The translations under genes were made by a program, and so were the position numbers. DNA of 10,092 nucleotides. It comes from Actinomycetota bacterium. Its GTDB lineage: Bacteria > Actinomycetota > Actinomycetes > S36-B12 > UBA10799. The DNA is taken from assembly GCA_003452655.1 (NCBI GenBank), contig DMNR01000155.1:3108-13199 (forward strand), read 5' to 3'. Below, piece by piece: positions 1 through 6,042 of this stretch. Within the stretch, counting starts at the first letter, position 1, and each line of letters starts with the position of its first letter. Under the pieces are notes generated by a model. The model worked only from the letters and a program-made list of their open reading frames with translations, ran no database searches and was not told where the DNA came from.

Positions 1-4
1 GGAC

Positions 5-550
5 ATGCTCACGCGCACCGACGATATGGATATTTCCTGGGAGTCGTTCCGGCACTGGCTCCAGCTCAACGGGCTCTCCGAACTAGAGCTGACTCCGGAT
101 TCCGACCTGCTGCTACACGCCGCCTACGCGGTGGCGCTCACGGCGAAGCTCGACAAGAGCCGCCAATTCCAGGCGCCGAGCATCCCTCTTTTCCACAACC
201 AGCGCAGCGGCCAACGCTACCGGCTCTATTTCGGGCGCGAGAAGAAGGGCAGCCCCTGCGATCTGCACATCCTCCTCTACGCCGGCGACAATAGGCCTGC
301 GATCTACGGGGTGCCAGCCAACCCCTATCCCACCGCTGGCGAACACAAGGAAGGCCTCGACCTTCTCCACACCTTGGACCGGCGCATCCGTTTCTATCAA
401 CTGACGGACGCCCAATGGGCGGAGTGGAACAAGGCCCGACCGGATATCAGCACCCTCCCTCCGCAATTGCGCGACTTGGTCGCAGCCGCCTTCGCCGCCG
501 CGGAGCGCTTGCGGGCCGGCAACACTGCCCCTCAGCCCCCCCTCACCTAA
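5..550 (+). CDS. Hypothetical protein, possibly 5'-partial
   Basis: I do not recognise this 181-residue protein. The reading frame is open to the window edge, so the true start may lie upstream; the ATG at 5 and an internal ATG at 26 are both possible, and neither has a visible Shine-Dalgarno sequence. It has no signal peptide or membrane segment. The N-terminus is acidic, the middle mixed alpha/beta (a YRLYFGREKK stretch, then DLHILLYAG), and the C-terminus an alanine-rich helix followed by a proline-rich tail. Codon use looks like a real gene, with strong G/C at third positions. It lies 68 bases upstream of a ParA-like ATPase on the same strand and may share its transcript. By position it could be an accessory gene of a plasmid or integrative element; that is inference only. 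Confidence 0.6.
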   Translation: MLTRTDDMDISWESFRHWLQLNGLSELELTPDSDLLLHAAYAVALTAKLDKSRQFQAPSIPLFHNQRSGQRYRLYFGREKKGSPCDLHILLYAGDNRPAIYGVPANPYPTAGEHKEGLDLLHTLDRRIRFYQLTDAQWAEWNKARPDISTLPPQLRDLVAAAFAAAERLRAGNTAPQPPLT

Positions 551-618
551 CAGGCCACAAGGTTTTGCCTTGCGCTCGTCTATCTTTCGCCCTAGGACCA
601 TAAAAATGAAATTTTACT

Positions 619-1464
619 ATGTCTGATTCCAAACTAGCAAAAGGACGGCTGCTTATTCCCGGCAGCGAAAAAGGCGGACAGGGCAAAAGCACGATCCTGT
701 CTTTCATTATCGACTGGGTCCGCGCCAGGCACCCTGACCTTGCGATGAAAGTCTATGACCCGGATCATATCCACCGCACGATTACCCGCATGTATGGGGT
801 ACCCGGTGGTGGTGGTGAATTTCTTGCCTCCGAGAAGCACCGCCTGGTGCCCATCAGCTTGGTTGGCCCCGATGGGTTGACCGTCTTGGACGAGGTGACG
901 GACACGTTTTACGAGTCGAATGTCTCGATTATCGACGGTGTGGCCCAGTCATTTGAGGAGGGGTTTGGCGCGTGGGCCCGCAAGCTCGATTTCAAGGGGC
1001 TTCAAAAGGCGGCCGATTTTCGCGTCACCTATCTATTGCCTGTGACGGATGAGTCTTCGACCGTCGCGCAGGCCGGGCGAACGATGAATTCCCGAGGGCC
1101 GGATGCAGACTACCTTATCGTCAAGATCATGTCGAGCGGGACGACCCCTGTTTGGGATCGAGAAGGGGCTGCGCAGACCCGTGCGGTGGCCAAGAGTCTC
1201 GGGGCGCGGGTTGTCGCGATCAATAGATTCTCCGATGAGGTCAGCGAGGCGCTTCGTGTTTCTGAGCCGGCAGATATTTGTGATCTCTTGAGCACGCCAA
1301 TGCCGACGCTGTACGGTGCCTCTTGTGGCAAGGGGAAGGCTATTACCGACATGCAGCGCAATCAGTGCGAGGTAGCGTGGGCCGAAATCAGCGCGGAACT
1401 CGACAAGGTGGCAGCCGTGATTCTCCCGCCTGCGTATTCTGCACAAGTCAGGGTCACTGATTAA
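619..1464 (+). CDS. ParA/MipZ-type P-loop ATPase
   Basis: The 281-residue protein starts with a short strand leading into a Walker A loop, K18-GGQGKST-25. The extra lysine at the first position is the signature of the deviant Walker A (SIMIBI, ParA/MinD/MipZ) class. A DPD motif at about 47-49 and a hydrophobic strand ending in D106-G (SIIDGVA) are consistent with the remaining nucleotide-binding elements. Relatives partition plasmids, position cell machinery, or belong to conjugative-transfer regions (TraL, MobD and StbB types). No ParB partner is visible, and the protein lacks the N-terminal DNA-binding domain of type Ia ParA. The ATG at 619 is used because the nearer ATG at 606 hits a stop after six codons; there is no clear ribosome binding site. 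The stop codon overlaps the stop of the converging recombinase remnant, so the C-terminal few residues may be altered by that insertion. Confidence 0.75.
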   Translation: MSDSKLAKGRLLIPGSEKGGQGKSTILSFIIDWVRARHPDLAMKVYDPDHIHRTITRMYGVPGGGGEFLASEKHRLVPISLVGPDGLTVLDEVTDTFYESNVSIIDGVAQSFEEGFGAWARKLDFKGLQKAADFRVTYLLPVTDESSTVAQAGRTMNSRGPDADYLIVKIMSSGTTPVWDREGAAQTRAVAKSLGARVVAINRFSDEVSEALRVSEPADICDLLSTPMPTLYGASCGKGKAITDMQRNQCEVAWAEISAELDKVAAVILPPAYSAQVRVTD

Positions 1465-1708
1465 CGAAGAGTCACTTTCGGGCCGAGCGAATGGACGCTG
1501 GACACCGACAAGCCCAGTTCCCAGGCGACGATGTCCACGATGGCCCGGACGCTCTGTCCGGCGGTGCGAAGTTTCTGGACGGCCGCAGCGTGCCTTCTCA
1601 AGGCCGGTGGGCGCCCTCGCCTCTTACCGTGGACCTTGGCGGAGGCCAAGCCTGACAGTGTCCGCTCTCGGATCAGTTCGCGTTCGAATTCGGCCACCGC
1701 CATCAGGA
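1461..1708 (-). pseudogene. Truncated serine recombinase remnant (C-terminal part)
   Basis: This stretch matches the 3' end of the intact serine recombinase gene at 7282-7872. About four of every five bases agree, and one 40-base block is identical (1669-1708 against 7478-7517). It keeps the end of the catalytic domain (MAVAEFERELIRERT), the GKRRGRPP linker and the helix-turn-helix. The whole N-terminal catalytic region, including the active-site serine, is absent. A 12-base insertion adds four residues (VDIV) inside the helix-turn-helix. The frame stays open to 1952, but the added N-terminal residues are arginine-rich and not recombinase-like. No functional recombinase can be made. Homology begins exactly at GATTAAC, around the stop codon, and ends abruptly at 1708. 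Confidence 0.85.
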
Positions 1709-1970
1709 TTTCATCGCGTGCCAGCCCCGAACCTCGGAGGGCAAGAATGGGGTGGCAGGTTGCGGTGCGCCGGCATCGGTTGTGTCGCCGGAGCTCCGGC
1801 ACCACGGACGAGCCGATCAGCCAGCCACGGCCGCGCTTCGCCGGCCTATGCCTGCGGCGCTCGGGCTGCTGATTGCGAAAACGTTCGTTTGCGCAATCGA
1901 CCGATCGCCTCTGATTTCCGAGGTCCCGGCTAACGAGCGGGAGGGTACACAATCTGCCGGGCGAGTTGAA
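1709..1970. other. Intergenic stretch without a recognisable gene
   Basis: These 262 bases separate the recombinase remnant from the intI stop codon. Frames are open on both strands because of high GC, but the translations look like shadows (arginine-, alanine- and proline-rich, no domains). The only structures seen are a 12-bp perfect palindrome CCGGAGCTCCGG near 1790 and the 28-bp dyad at 1871-1898. It may be a breakpoint or scar region where the recombinase gene was cut. Confidence 0.5.
1871..1898. repeat. 28-bp near-perfect palindrome
   Basis: Two 13-base arms (GATTGCGAAAACG and CGTTTGCGCAATC) are separated by TT and pair at 12 of 13 positions. The site lies about 70 bases past the intI stop codon. 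There is no T-tract on either side, so it is a poor intrinsic terminator. The length fits an 11+6+11 tyrosine-recombinase core, a 28-bp resolvase subsite or a dimeric repressor operator, but I cannot match it to a known dif, res or operator consensus. Confidence 0.6.
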
Positions 1971-2945
1971 TCAGTCCAACAAGTCGTCGAGCGGATTGGT
2001 GGCTTTGGCGATCACTGGGTGCAGATAGCCGGCCGTGGTCTCGATGGACGAATGTCCGAGCAGCTTGCGTAACGCGTCCAGGCTCTCCCGTGAATGCGTG
2101 GCGTAGGCATGCCGCAACACGTGAGGAGTGACGAGGCCTTCAAGGTCCACTTTGCGGGCCGCCTGCTGCACTGCCCGCTGAATCGTATCCGGGAGCAAAT
2201 GGTAACGGACCAGAACATCGCGGTACGGGTCGATGCAGTGATTACCGGCGGGGAAAACCCAGAACCATTGCCACAGGAAGGGCGCCGATGGGTACTTGAC
2301 TGCGAGGCGTCCCGGAAGGGCTACCCCGACGTCCGGGGTGCTCAGTCGATCCTGCTGCCAGATCGTGTGTGCCCGGTCCATTTGGAGTCGCAGGGGCGCG
2401 ACACAGGCCTTCGGAATCGGCACGCGGCGATCTTTTCCTCCCTTGGCAGCCCGGATCACCAATTGGCCGGTCGGACCCTCATCCCACAACACATCTTTGA
2501 TGCGCAGGCCGATCGGCTCGGACACTCTCAAGCCACAGCCGTAGAGGAGATCGACGAGCAGGCAGGCCGGGGTTTGCGGGGTGTTCTCCACCGCTGCCCG
2601 TAGCTGCCGCACTTGTTCGCGCGACGGCGAACTCCGCTCATGGGCCGGGCGCTTGGCCCGCAGAGCGTCGATCTCACCGAGGGTCTTCCCCAAGACCTGC
2701 TTGTAGAGAAACAGGACGGCCGAAAACGCCTGATTCTGGGTCTTCGCGGCGACGTGGAAGCGCACCGCAAGTTCAGTCAGAAACGCCTCCACCTTTCGCT
2801 CCGCTGGCATTTCGGCAGGCAGGGAGAGGCAGAAATCGTAGTAACGGCCGACCCACTGGCAGTAGGTATCCTCGGTGCTGAGGGCATAGTGCAGCAGGCG
2901 GATCTTACCCCGAACGAGATTGACGATTTCCGCACGCGACTTCAT
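1971..2945 (-). CDS. intI: Integron integrase (tyrosine recombinase)
   Basis: IntI recombines folded single-stranded attC sites with attI, capturing and shuffling cassettes. The 324 residues open with the SAM-like core-binding domain (about 5-95), followed by the catalytic domain. The catalytic set is present: R140 in YGCGLRVSE, the K168/K171 beta-hairpin lysines (KGGKDR), H275 and R278 in HVLRH, H298 in LLGHSS, and nucleophile Y307. The IntI-only insertion that separates integron integrases from XerC/D is at about 217-233 (KYPSA followed by the aromatic-rich WQWFWVFPA). Between HVLRHAYATH and LLGH the protein appears about three residues shorter than usual for the family, which may affect activity. 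The ATG at 2945 has only a weak upstream GGGA. The gene diverges from the cassettes. No LexA box was seen upstream. Confidence 0.96.
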   Translation of the reverse strand: MKSRAEIVNLVRGKIRLLHYALSTEDTYCQWVGRYYDFCLSLPAEMPAERKVEAFLTELAVRFHVAAKTQNQAFSAVLFLYKQVLGKTLGEIDALRAKRPAHERSSPSREQVRQLRAAVENTPQTPACLLVDLLYGCGLRVSEPIGLRIKDVLWDEGPTGQLVIRAAKGGKDRRVPIPKACVAPLRLQMDRAHTIWQQDRLSTPDVGVALPGRLAVKYPSAPFLWQWFWVFPAGNHCIDPYRDVLVRYHLLPDTIQRAVQQAARKVDLEGLVTPHVLRHAYATHSRESLDALRKLLGHSSIETTAGYLHPVIAKATNPLDDLLD

Positions 2946-3007
2946 TGAGAATTTCCCGTGCGCGCACCGTGCGACTGACGGCTCAATTAGCGAGGCGGAT
3001 GTTCAGA

Positions 3008-3036
3008 ATTAGGAAATTTGCTACCCCCCTTTTCAA
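3008..3036 (-). promoter_or_regulatory. Candidate intI promoter
   Basis: Reading the minus strand, TTGAAA (3036-3031) is followed after 17 bases by CCTAAT (3013-3008). These match five and four of six bases of the sigma-70 consensus. The predicted transcript would start close to 3001 and reach the intI ATG after about 55 bases. The -35 box coincides with the first bases of direct repeat copy A. No CTGT-N8-ACAG LexA operator is visible, so SOS control is not supported. Confidence 0.4.
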
Positions 3037-3110
3037 GCCGAGGTCGATTTCGCGCAACCAACCCCATGCCAACGACTAGCCCAATTGGATCTGCCACCCA
3101 CGGTGGCATA
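3031..3110 (+). repeat. 80-bp direct repeat, copy A (attI region)
   Basis: This block aligns without gaps to 3135-3214, with 60 of 80 bases identical by hand count. The most conserved part is the last 30 bases: AATTGGATC, then an inverted repeat TGCCACC-CAC-GGTGGCA, then ATA. The copies are offset by 104 bp. It sits where the attI site of an integron is expected. Confidence 0.75.
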
Positions 3111-3134
3111 TCCACGAAAATAACGCAGGTCGGG

Positions 3135-3214
3135 TTTCAAACGGGGGTCGTTTTTCCACAACTAAGCCCAGGCCATGGGAAAGCGAAATTGGATCAGCCA
3201 CTCACCGTGGCATA
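3135..3214 (+). repeat. 80-bp direct repeat, copy B (attI region)
   Basis: This is the second, promoter-distal copy, ending seven bases before the GTTCGGC core of the first cassette. It keeps AATTGGATC and a shorter GCCAC/GTGGC inverted repeat. A weak promoter-like pair TTGGAT-16-CATAAA (3189-3216) points toward the cassettes and has a poorer counterpart in copy A. It could be the cassette promoter Pc, but the match is marginal. Confidence 0.7.
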
Positions 3215-3227
3215 AACAACGTTCGGC
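3205..3227 (+). other. Probable attI core / first cassette junction
   Basis: GTTCGGC at 3221-3227 has the position and form of the integrase core site (GTTRRRY, one base off) immediately before the first cassette ORF. It is preceded by GGCATAAAC and a short AAC spacer. That resembles the paired L and R simple sites of attI1, where a CCTAAAAC-type site faces GTTAGGC. No R''-L'' half is visible upstream, so this is attI rather than attC. Confidence 0.55.
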
Positions 3228-3228
3228 A

Positions 3229-3462
3229 ATGAAAACACCCCTGCTCATAGGCATTGGTTTTCTTGTGATGGCAGCGCTAGCGACAGCCATCACAGTGCGC
3301 GGCCTAAGGAAGAAGAATCTGAGCTCAAGCGGCATGCTCATCACTCCGGAGAAAGATCGAACTCGATACGGTGTTGAGGTTGGCGTGCGTTTGATTGGCT
3401 GCGGCGCCTTTTATGCAGCGGCAGCCTTCGCCTTCTGGAAGGCATTCCACGATGCTCCGTAA
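3229..3462 (+). CDS. Cassette 1: small two-helix membrane protein
   Basis: The 77-residue protein has two hydrophobic segments, roughly residues 4-23 (LLIGIGFLVMAALATAITV) and 54-70 (around CGAFYAAAAFAFWKAF). A charged loop of about 30 residues lies between them. It is likely an inner-membrane protein; its function is unknown. The in-frame ATG at 3175 is not used here, because the cassette starts only at 3222 and anything upstream belongs to attI. The chosen ATG is one base behind the core site, leaving no room for its own ribosome binding site. The gene stops 12 bases before attC1. As the first cassette it should be the best expressed if a promoter lies in attI or intI. Small membrane proteins of unknown role are common in cassette arrays. 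Confidence 0.75.
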   Translation: MKTPLLIGIGFLVMAALATAITVRGLRKKNLSSSGMLITPEKDRTRYGVEVGVRLIGCGAFYAAAAFAFWKAFHDAP

Positions 3463-3474
3463 GAAAAGACAGAG

Positions 3475-3566
3475 GCCGAACCAGTCACTACTGCGCAACG
3501 CCGGTAGAAGCGTCGGTTTTCCAAGCGACGTCGGATTCCCGGCGTGGCAGACCTGAGGCGTTAGGC
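3475..3566 (+). repeat. attC1 (92 bp)
   Basis: R'' GCCGAAC (3475-3481) and R' GTTAGGC (3560-3566) are complementary but for one base. Inside, CTGCGCAACGCCGG pairs with CCGGCGTGGCAG, leaving unpaired bases in the upper strand as expected for the extrahelical bases that orient IntI. The ACCTGAGGC just before R' recurs in attC5. Confidence 0.9.
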
Positions 3567-3570
3567 AAAA

Positions 3571-4005
3571 ATGCTCCCTAGCGCACACGACATTTGCCCT
3601 GTAGCAGAAGACCTCGACGGCAGGGTCGCGCTCGAGAACTATCTCGGGCGTTCGTTGGCAGAAGCGGAACGGCAGATTAGTACGAATCCTCTCTACTACA
3701 TCGCCGATTTCATGTGGATGGGACCTGTTGCATTCCGCTTCTATTTACCCGCTGCTCACGCTTACTTCGCTAGCGTTGAGTCGGACGGTGATTCAAGTAG
3801 CGCGGATTCGATCATAGGTATACTTGAGCAGCGTCTCACATCGGAGCGAGAGGAGATGCTGCTGGCACGGACGGCGATAGTGTCTCTTCTGGACACACTG
3901 CTTGCACGATATCAAGCATTTGAAGTCGCAGAGGAGATTTGGGGCGACCTACGTCCGAAGATTGCCAATCTGCACAGGAAGATATCAGAAAAAGCAGAAG
4001 CCTAA
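3571..4005 (+). CDS. Cassette 2: 144-residue cytoplasmic protein of unknown function
   Basis: There is no signal peptide or membrane span. The central stretch around residues 45-66 (DFMWMGPVAFRFYLPAAHAY) resembles the 'AFRFYLPA' motif I associate with DUF6714-type proteins; that assignment is from memory and weak. The C-terminal half is helical and charged, suggesting a helical bundle or coiled coil. The ATG lies four bases after the attC1 core. The GAGG at the end of attC1 is 12 bases upstream and could serve as a distant Shine-Dalgarno. The stop codon TAA is formed inside the R'' box of attC2, so the gene and its recombination site overlap by six bases. A defence or immunity role is possible by analogy with other cassettes, but nothing in the sequence shows it. 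Confidence 0.75.
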   Translation: MLPSAHDICPVAEDLDGRVALENYLGRSLAEAERQISTNPLYYIADFMWMGPVAFRFYLPAAHAYFASVESDGDSSSADSIIGILEQRLTSEREEMLLARTAIVSLLDTLLARYQAFEVAEEIWGDLRPKIANLHRKISEKAEA

Positions 4006-4090
4006 CCAGCGGTCACAGCGCAACGCCTCTATAATGTCCTTTTCAACTTCAATATCCTTGGTTCGGCGTGGCTGACCCGTGGCGTTCGCC
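4000..4090 (+). repeat. attC2 (91 bp)
   Basis: R'' is the canonical GCCTAAC (4000-4006) and R' is GTTCGCC (4084-4090). CAGCGCAACGCC pairs with GGCGTGGCTG with unpaired bases on one strand. The central part is AT-richer than in the other sites and resembles that of attC5. Confidence 0.9.
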
Positions 4091-4095
4091 AGAAG

Positions 4096-4368
4096 ATGAC
4101 CACGCCTTCCACACATCCAGCGGTCTGGTGCGACTTCAATGCCGGCGGTTGGTCTGGACGGCCGGATGACGACTGTTACTACGTCCTAGACAGGGAGCGC
4201 CTCAAAGATCTGAAAGCAAAGGCCGGCATGAAAGTGTTTCTCTACGATGATGAGTCTGCCGATGGCAAAGAAGTAGTCGGCATCGAGGCCGAGTTGGTTG
4301 AAGATCGCGACAGTCTGATCGCAAAGCCGCTCGAAGGAGCTTTCTACCATGGCCCTCGTTTTTGGTGA
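4096..4368 (+). CDS. Cassette 3: 90-residue protein of unknown function
   Basis: This is a small acidic soluble protein with no transmembrane segment. It opens with an aromatic/acidic stretch (VWCDFNAGGWSG, then PDDDCYYVLD), has a lysine-rich helix around 36-44, then strands (MKVFLYDD, VVGIEAELVED), and ends in FYHGPRFW. The strand pattern suggests a compact beta-rich fold. I recall similar 'DFNA' openings in cassette-encoded proteins but cannot name a family. It starts five bases behind the attC2 core without a Shine-Dalgarno sequence, and it stops 20 bases before attC3. Translation may depend on reinitiation from cassette 2, whose stop is 90 bases upstream. Confidence 0.7.
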   Translation: MTTPSTHPAVWCDFNAGGWSGRPDDDCYYVLDRERLKDLKAKAGMKVFLYDDESADGKEVVGIEAELVEDRDSLIAKPLEGAFYHGPRFW

Positions 4369-4388
4369 GCCCCCGATGAAAAACGGAG

Positions 4389-4479
4389 GGCGAACCAGCC
4401 ACCAGTACCAATGCCGGGGAAAGTGCCCGGTTTCCAATCACCGCCAGCCGCCCGGCATGGTACACCTGAAACGTTGGGC
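4389..4479 (+). repeat. attC3 (91 bp)
   Basis: R'' GGCGAAC (4389-4395) and R' GTTGGGC (4473-4479). GTACCAATGCCGGG pairs with CCCGGCATGGTAC with a single extra A, a textbook extrahelical base. The internal TTTCCAATCA is shared with attC4 apart from its first base, making 3 and 4 a close pair. Confidence 0.92.
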
Positions 4480-4484
4480 AATAC

Positions 4485-5285
4485 ATGAAAGAGCGAGAGC
4501 TTATCATTTCGAGCGAGCACCTGCACAATAGCCGGCACATGTGGATCCTCACACCGGATGACGGTCGCGTGCCTGAGGGCCTGCTGGTATTTCTCGACGG
4601 AGAGTTCTATCGTGATCGCGTCGGTGCCGTTCAGATCGTTCGTGCTCTATGTGAGTCTGGTGGGATTCCGCCGTCGATAGTCGCATTCATCTCGTATGAG
4701 AGTCCCGACGCTCGTTGGGTTGAGTGTCCATGCTACCCTCCGTTTGTGAGGTTTGTCGCTGATGAGGTGCTCGCACGGCTCGACGCGGAGATCCCCGGAT
4801 GTCTCACTCTCCAAAATCGAGTTCTCGCCGGACTCAGCTACACCGGACTCGCGGCGGCCTACATCGCGCTCGTTGCACCCGACCGCTTTACGAAGATCAT
4901 CGCTCAGTCGGGATCGTTCTGGTCGAACGATTGCTGGTTGATTGATCAGTATCGATCCGCGAAGCGACGACTTCCAGCGGAGTTCTATTTGGACGTTGGT
5001 GTTCGCGAGACCCAGGAGAACGTCACCCACAAAGAGGATGTGATTCAAGTCCTCTCTCAGATTGATGGTGTCCGACGATTTCGTGACGTGCTATCAGAGG
5101 TCGGACACGATCCGGTCTACGTCGAGTTCGATGGAGACCATGAGTTCGAGGCATGGGCGAAGACGTTGCCGAGTGCATTGCGCTGGGCGTTCTCAGAAAG
5201 GCAGCCCAACCAGCCACCACTGCCAACTCCGGGAGAGTGTCCGCCTTCCAATCACAGTCAGCTGCCCGGAGCGGCAGGCCTTTAA
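4485..5285 (+). CDS. Cassette 4: esterase-D-like alpha/beta hydrolase
   Basis: The 266-residue protein matches the esterase D / enterochelin-esterase (Fes, IroE) group of alpha/beta hydrolases (PF00756). LLVFLDGEFY (33-42) is the first core strand and oxyanion region. The nucleophile elbow is GLSYTG with Ser118; family members usually have GLSMGG, so the two residues after Ser are unusual. APDRFTKIIAQSGSFW (131-146) follows in the family-typical manner. VGVRE (171-175) precedes the probable acid, and His219 in GDHEFEAW is the catalytic histidine. There is no signal peptide, so it is cytoplasmic and may hydrolyse an ester in a siderophore, drug or metabolite; the substrate is unknown. The last 30 or so residues (from Q240) are proline-rich and encoded by attC4, not by the family fold. 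The start is five bases behind attC3. Confidence 0.88.
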   Translation: MKERELIISSEHLHNSRHMWILTPDDGRVPEGLLVFLDGEFYRDRVGAVQIVRALCESGGIPPSIVAFISYESPDARWVECPCYPPFVRFVADEVLARLDAEIPGCLTLQNRVLAGLSYTGLAAAYIALVAPDRFTKIIAQSGSFWSNDCWLIDQYRSAKRRLPAEFYLDVGVRETQENVTHKEDVIQVLSQIDGVRRFRDVLSEVGHDPVYVEFDGDHEFEAWAKTLPSALRWAFSERQPNQPPLPTPGECPPSNHSQLPGAAGL

Positions 5286-5293
5286 CGTTCGCC
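5204..5293 (+). repeat. attC4 (90 bp)
   Basis: R'' GCCCAAC (5204-5210) and R' GTTCGCC (5287-5293). CTGCCAACTCCGGG pairs with CCCGGAGCGGCAG with unpaired AA on one side. The cassette 4 ORF reads through and stops with TAA two bases before GTT. Confidence 0.9.
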
Positions 5294-5298
5294 AAGCA

Positions 5299-6042
5299 AT
5301 GGAGCTTCACATCGACATCCGTCTTGCCGGTTCAGGGCGTCCGAATGCCACCGAGCAGAAGCAGATCGATTCACTTCTCGCTGAACTGCGGACCTACGCG
5401 ATCGCTCCGATCGTCGGAAGCGAAGCCGGACAGGGTCATGCGGATGTCTTCCTTCGCATCAAGGCGGCAGCGCAGAAGTCCTCCATTACGGCCGTCCGCG
5501 GTTTGCTGTCTCGCAGCGCGTTCGCGGAATCGTCGTCGCTAACAGTCTTACGCAAGAGCCGGAAGACGGTTGGGATTGTTCGACTGCCTCGGCCGGGCGA
5601 AGCGTTCGCCTTTCCCGTCTTCGGCAAGAGGTTCGGATGTTGTCGTGTCCTCCGAGGTCCGACCGCGGAGGAAGAGGTCTTCTTTGGCGGTGCGCATGTA
5701 CTCATATCGATTTCCCCATGGGTCGGAGACCGGATCCCTCCACCCAGCTTGCCCGAGTTGAGAGATACGCTGGTGCTCACTCACCACTCCCATACCGGGC
5801 GGGAGGATCGGTTTTGGACCTGGCATGCGCTTCCGAACTCTTACCAATTTGTTGGCATCATCGAGCCCACGAGCGTCGAGTCTTCTGTGGAGTGCGGTGT
5901 CCACGGTGGATGGGCATGCGCAATCGATGTCGAGGCTCAGCATCTTTGGGATGAAGACCAGAAAAGGGCGAACCAGTCACTACAGCGCAATGCCTCTACG
6001 ATGTCCTCCTCAACTATAAAGTCCGCAGTTCGGCATGGCTGA
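5299..6042 (+). CDS. Cassette 5: Imm26-like two-domain protein
   Basis: The frame is open from 5062, but the cassette begins at 5288, so the ATG at 5299 is the real start (247 residues). The N-terminal part (about 1-85) is mixed alpha/beta with no family I recognise. The C-terminal part (about 92-190) resembles the Imm26 immunity domain of polymorphic-toxin systems: a basic strand, LPRPGEAFAFPV, a cysteine-containing RFGCCRVLRG strand, and later a VLISISPW strand and FWTWHALPN. The match is from pattern, not a search. If right, the protein may neutralise a toxin or effector, yet no toxin gene is next to it. The final 25 or so residues, from ANQ, are encoded by attC5. It starts 13 bases after the cassette 4 stop, which allows reinitiation by terminating ribosomes. 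Confidence 0.7.
   Translation: MELHIDIRLAGSGRPNATEQKQIDSLLAELRTYAIAPIVGSEAGQGHADVFLRIKAAAQKSSITAVRGLLSRSAFAESSSLTVLRKSRKTVGIVRLPRPGEAFAFPVFGKRFGCCRVLRGPTAEEEVFFGGAHVLISISPWVGDRIPPPSLPELRDTLVLTHHSHTGREDRFWTWHALPNSYQFVGIIEPTSVESSVECGVHGGWACAIDVEAQHLWDEDQKRANQSLQRNASTMSSSTIKSAVRHG

Noticed and set aside
557..573. Small hairpin CAAGG-TTTTG-CCTTG after the first ORF as a terminator
   Set aside because: The stem is only five pairs and no T-run follows.
1709..1952. N-terminal extension of the recombinase remnant as a full 163-residue protein
   Set aside because: Residues before MAVAEF are not recombinase-like and the catalytic serine domain is missing, so it is treated as a pseudogene.
2094..2603. 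169-residue ORF opposite intI
   Set aside because: It is the antisense frame of a clearly coding integrase; no domain is seen.
2918..2948. TTGACG-17-CATTGA at the intI start as the cassette promoter Pc
   Set aside because: The -10 box matches the consensus at too few positions to support.
3018..3215. 65-residue ORF on the + strand over the attI region
   Set aside because: It covers both 80-bp repeats, has no domain-like sequence, and is better explained as non-coding attI DNA.
3175..3228. Upstream start for the cassette 1 gene at 3175
   Set aside because: It would lie inside the attI repeat, outside the cassette; cassettes carry their own starts, and the ATG at 3229 gives a sensible membrane protein.
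5062..5298. Upstream extension of the cassette 5 frame to an ATG at 5062
   Set aside because: It overlaps the cassette 4 hydrolase in another frame and crosses a cassette boundary; the ATG at 5299, five bases behind the attC core, fits the array pattern.
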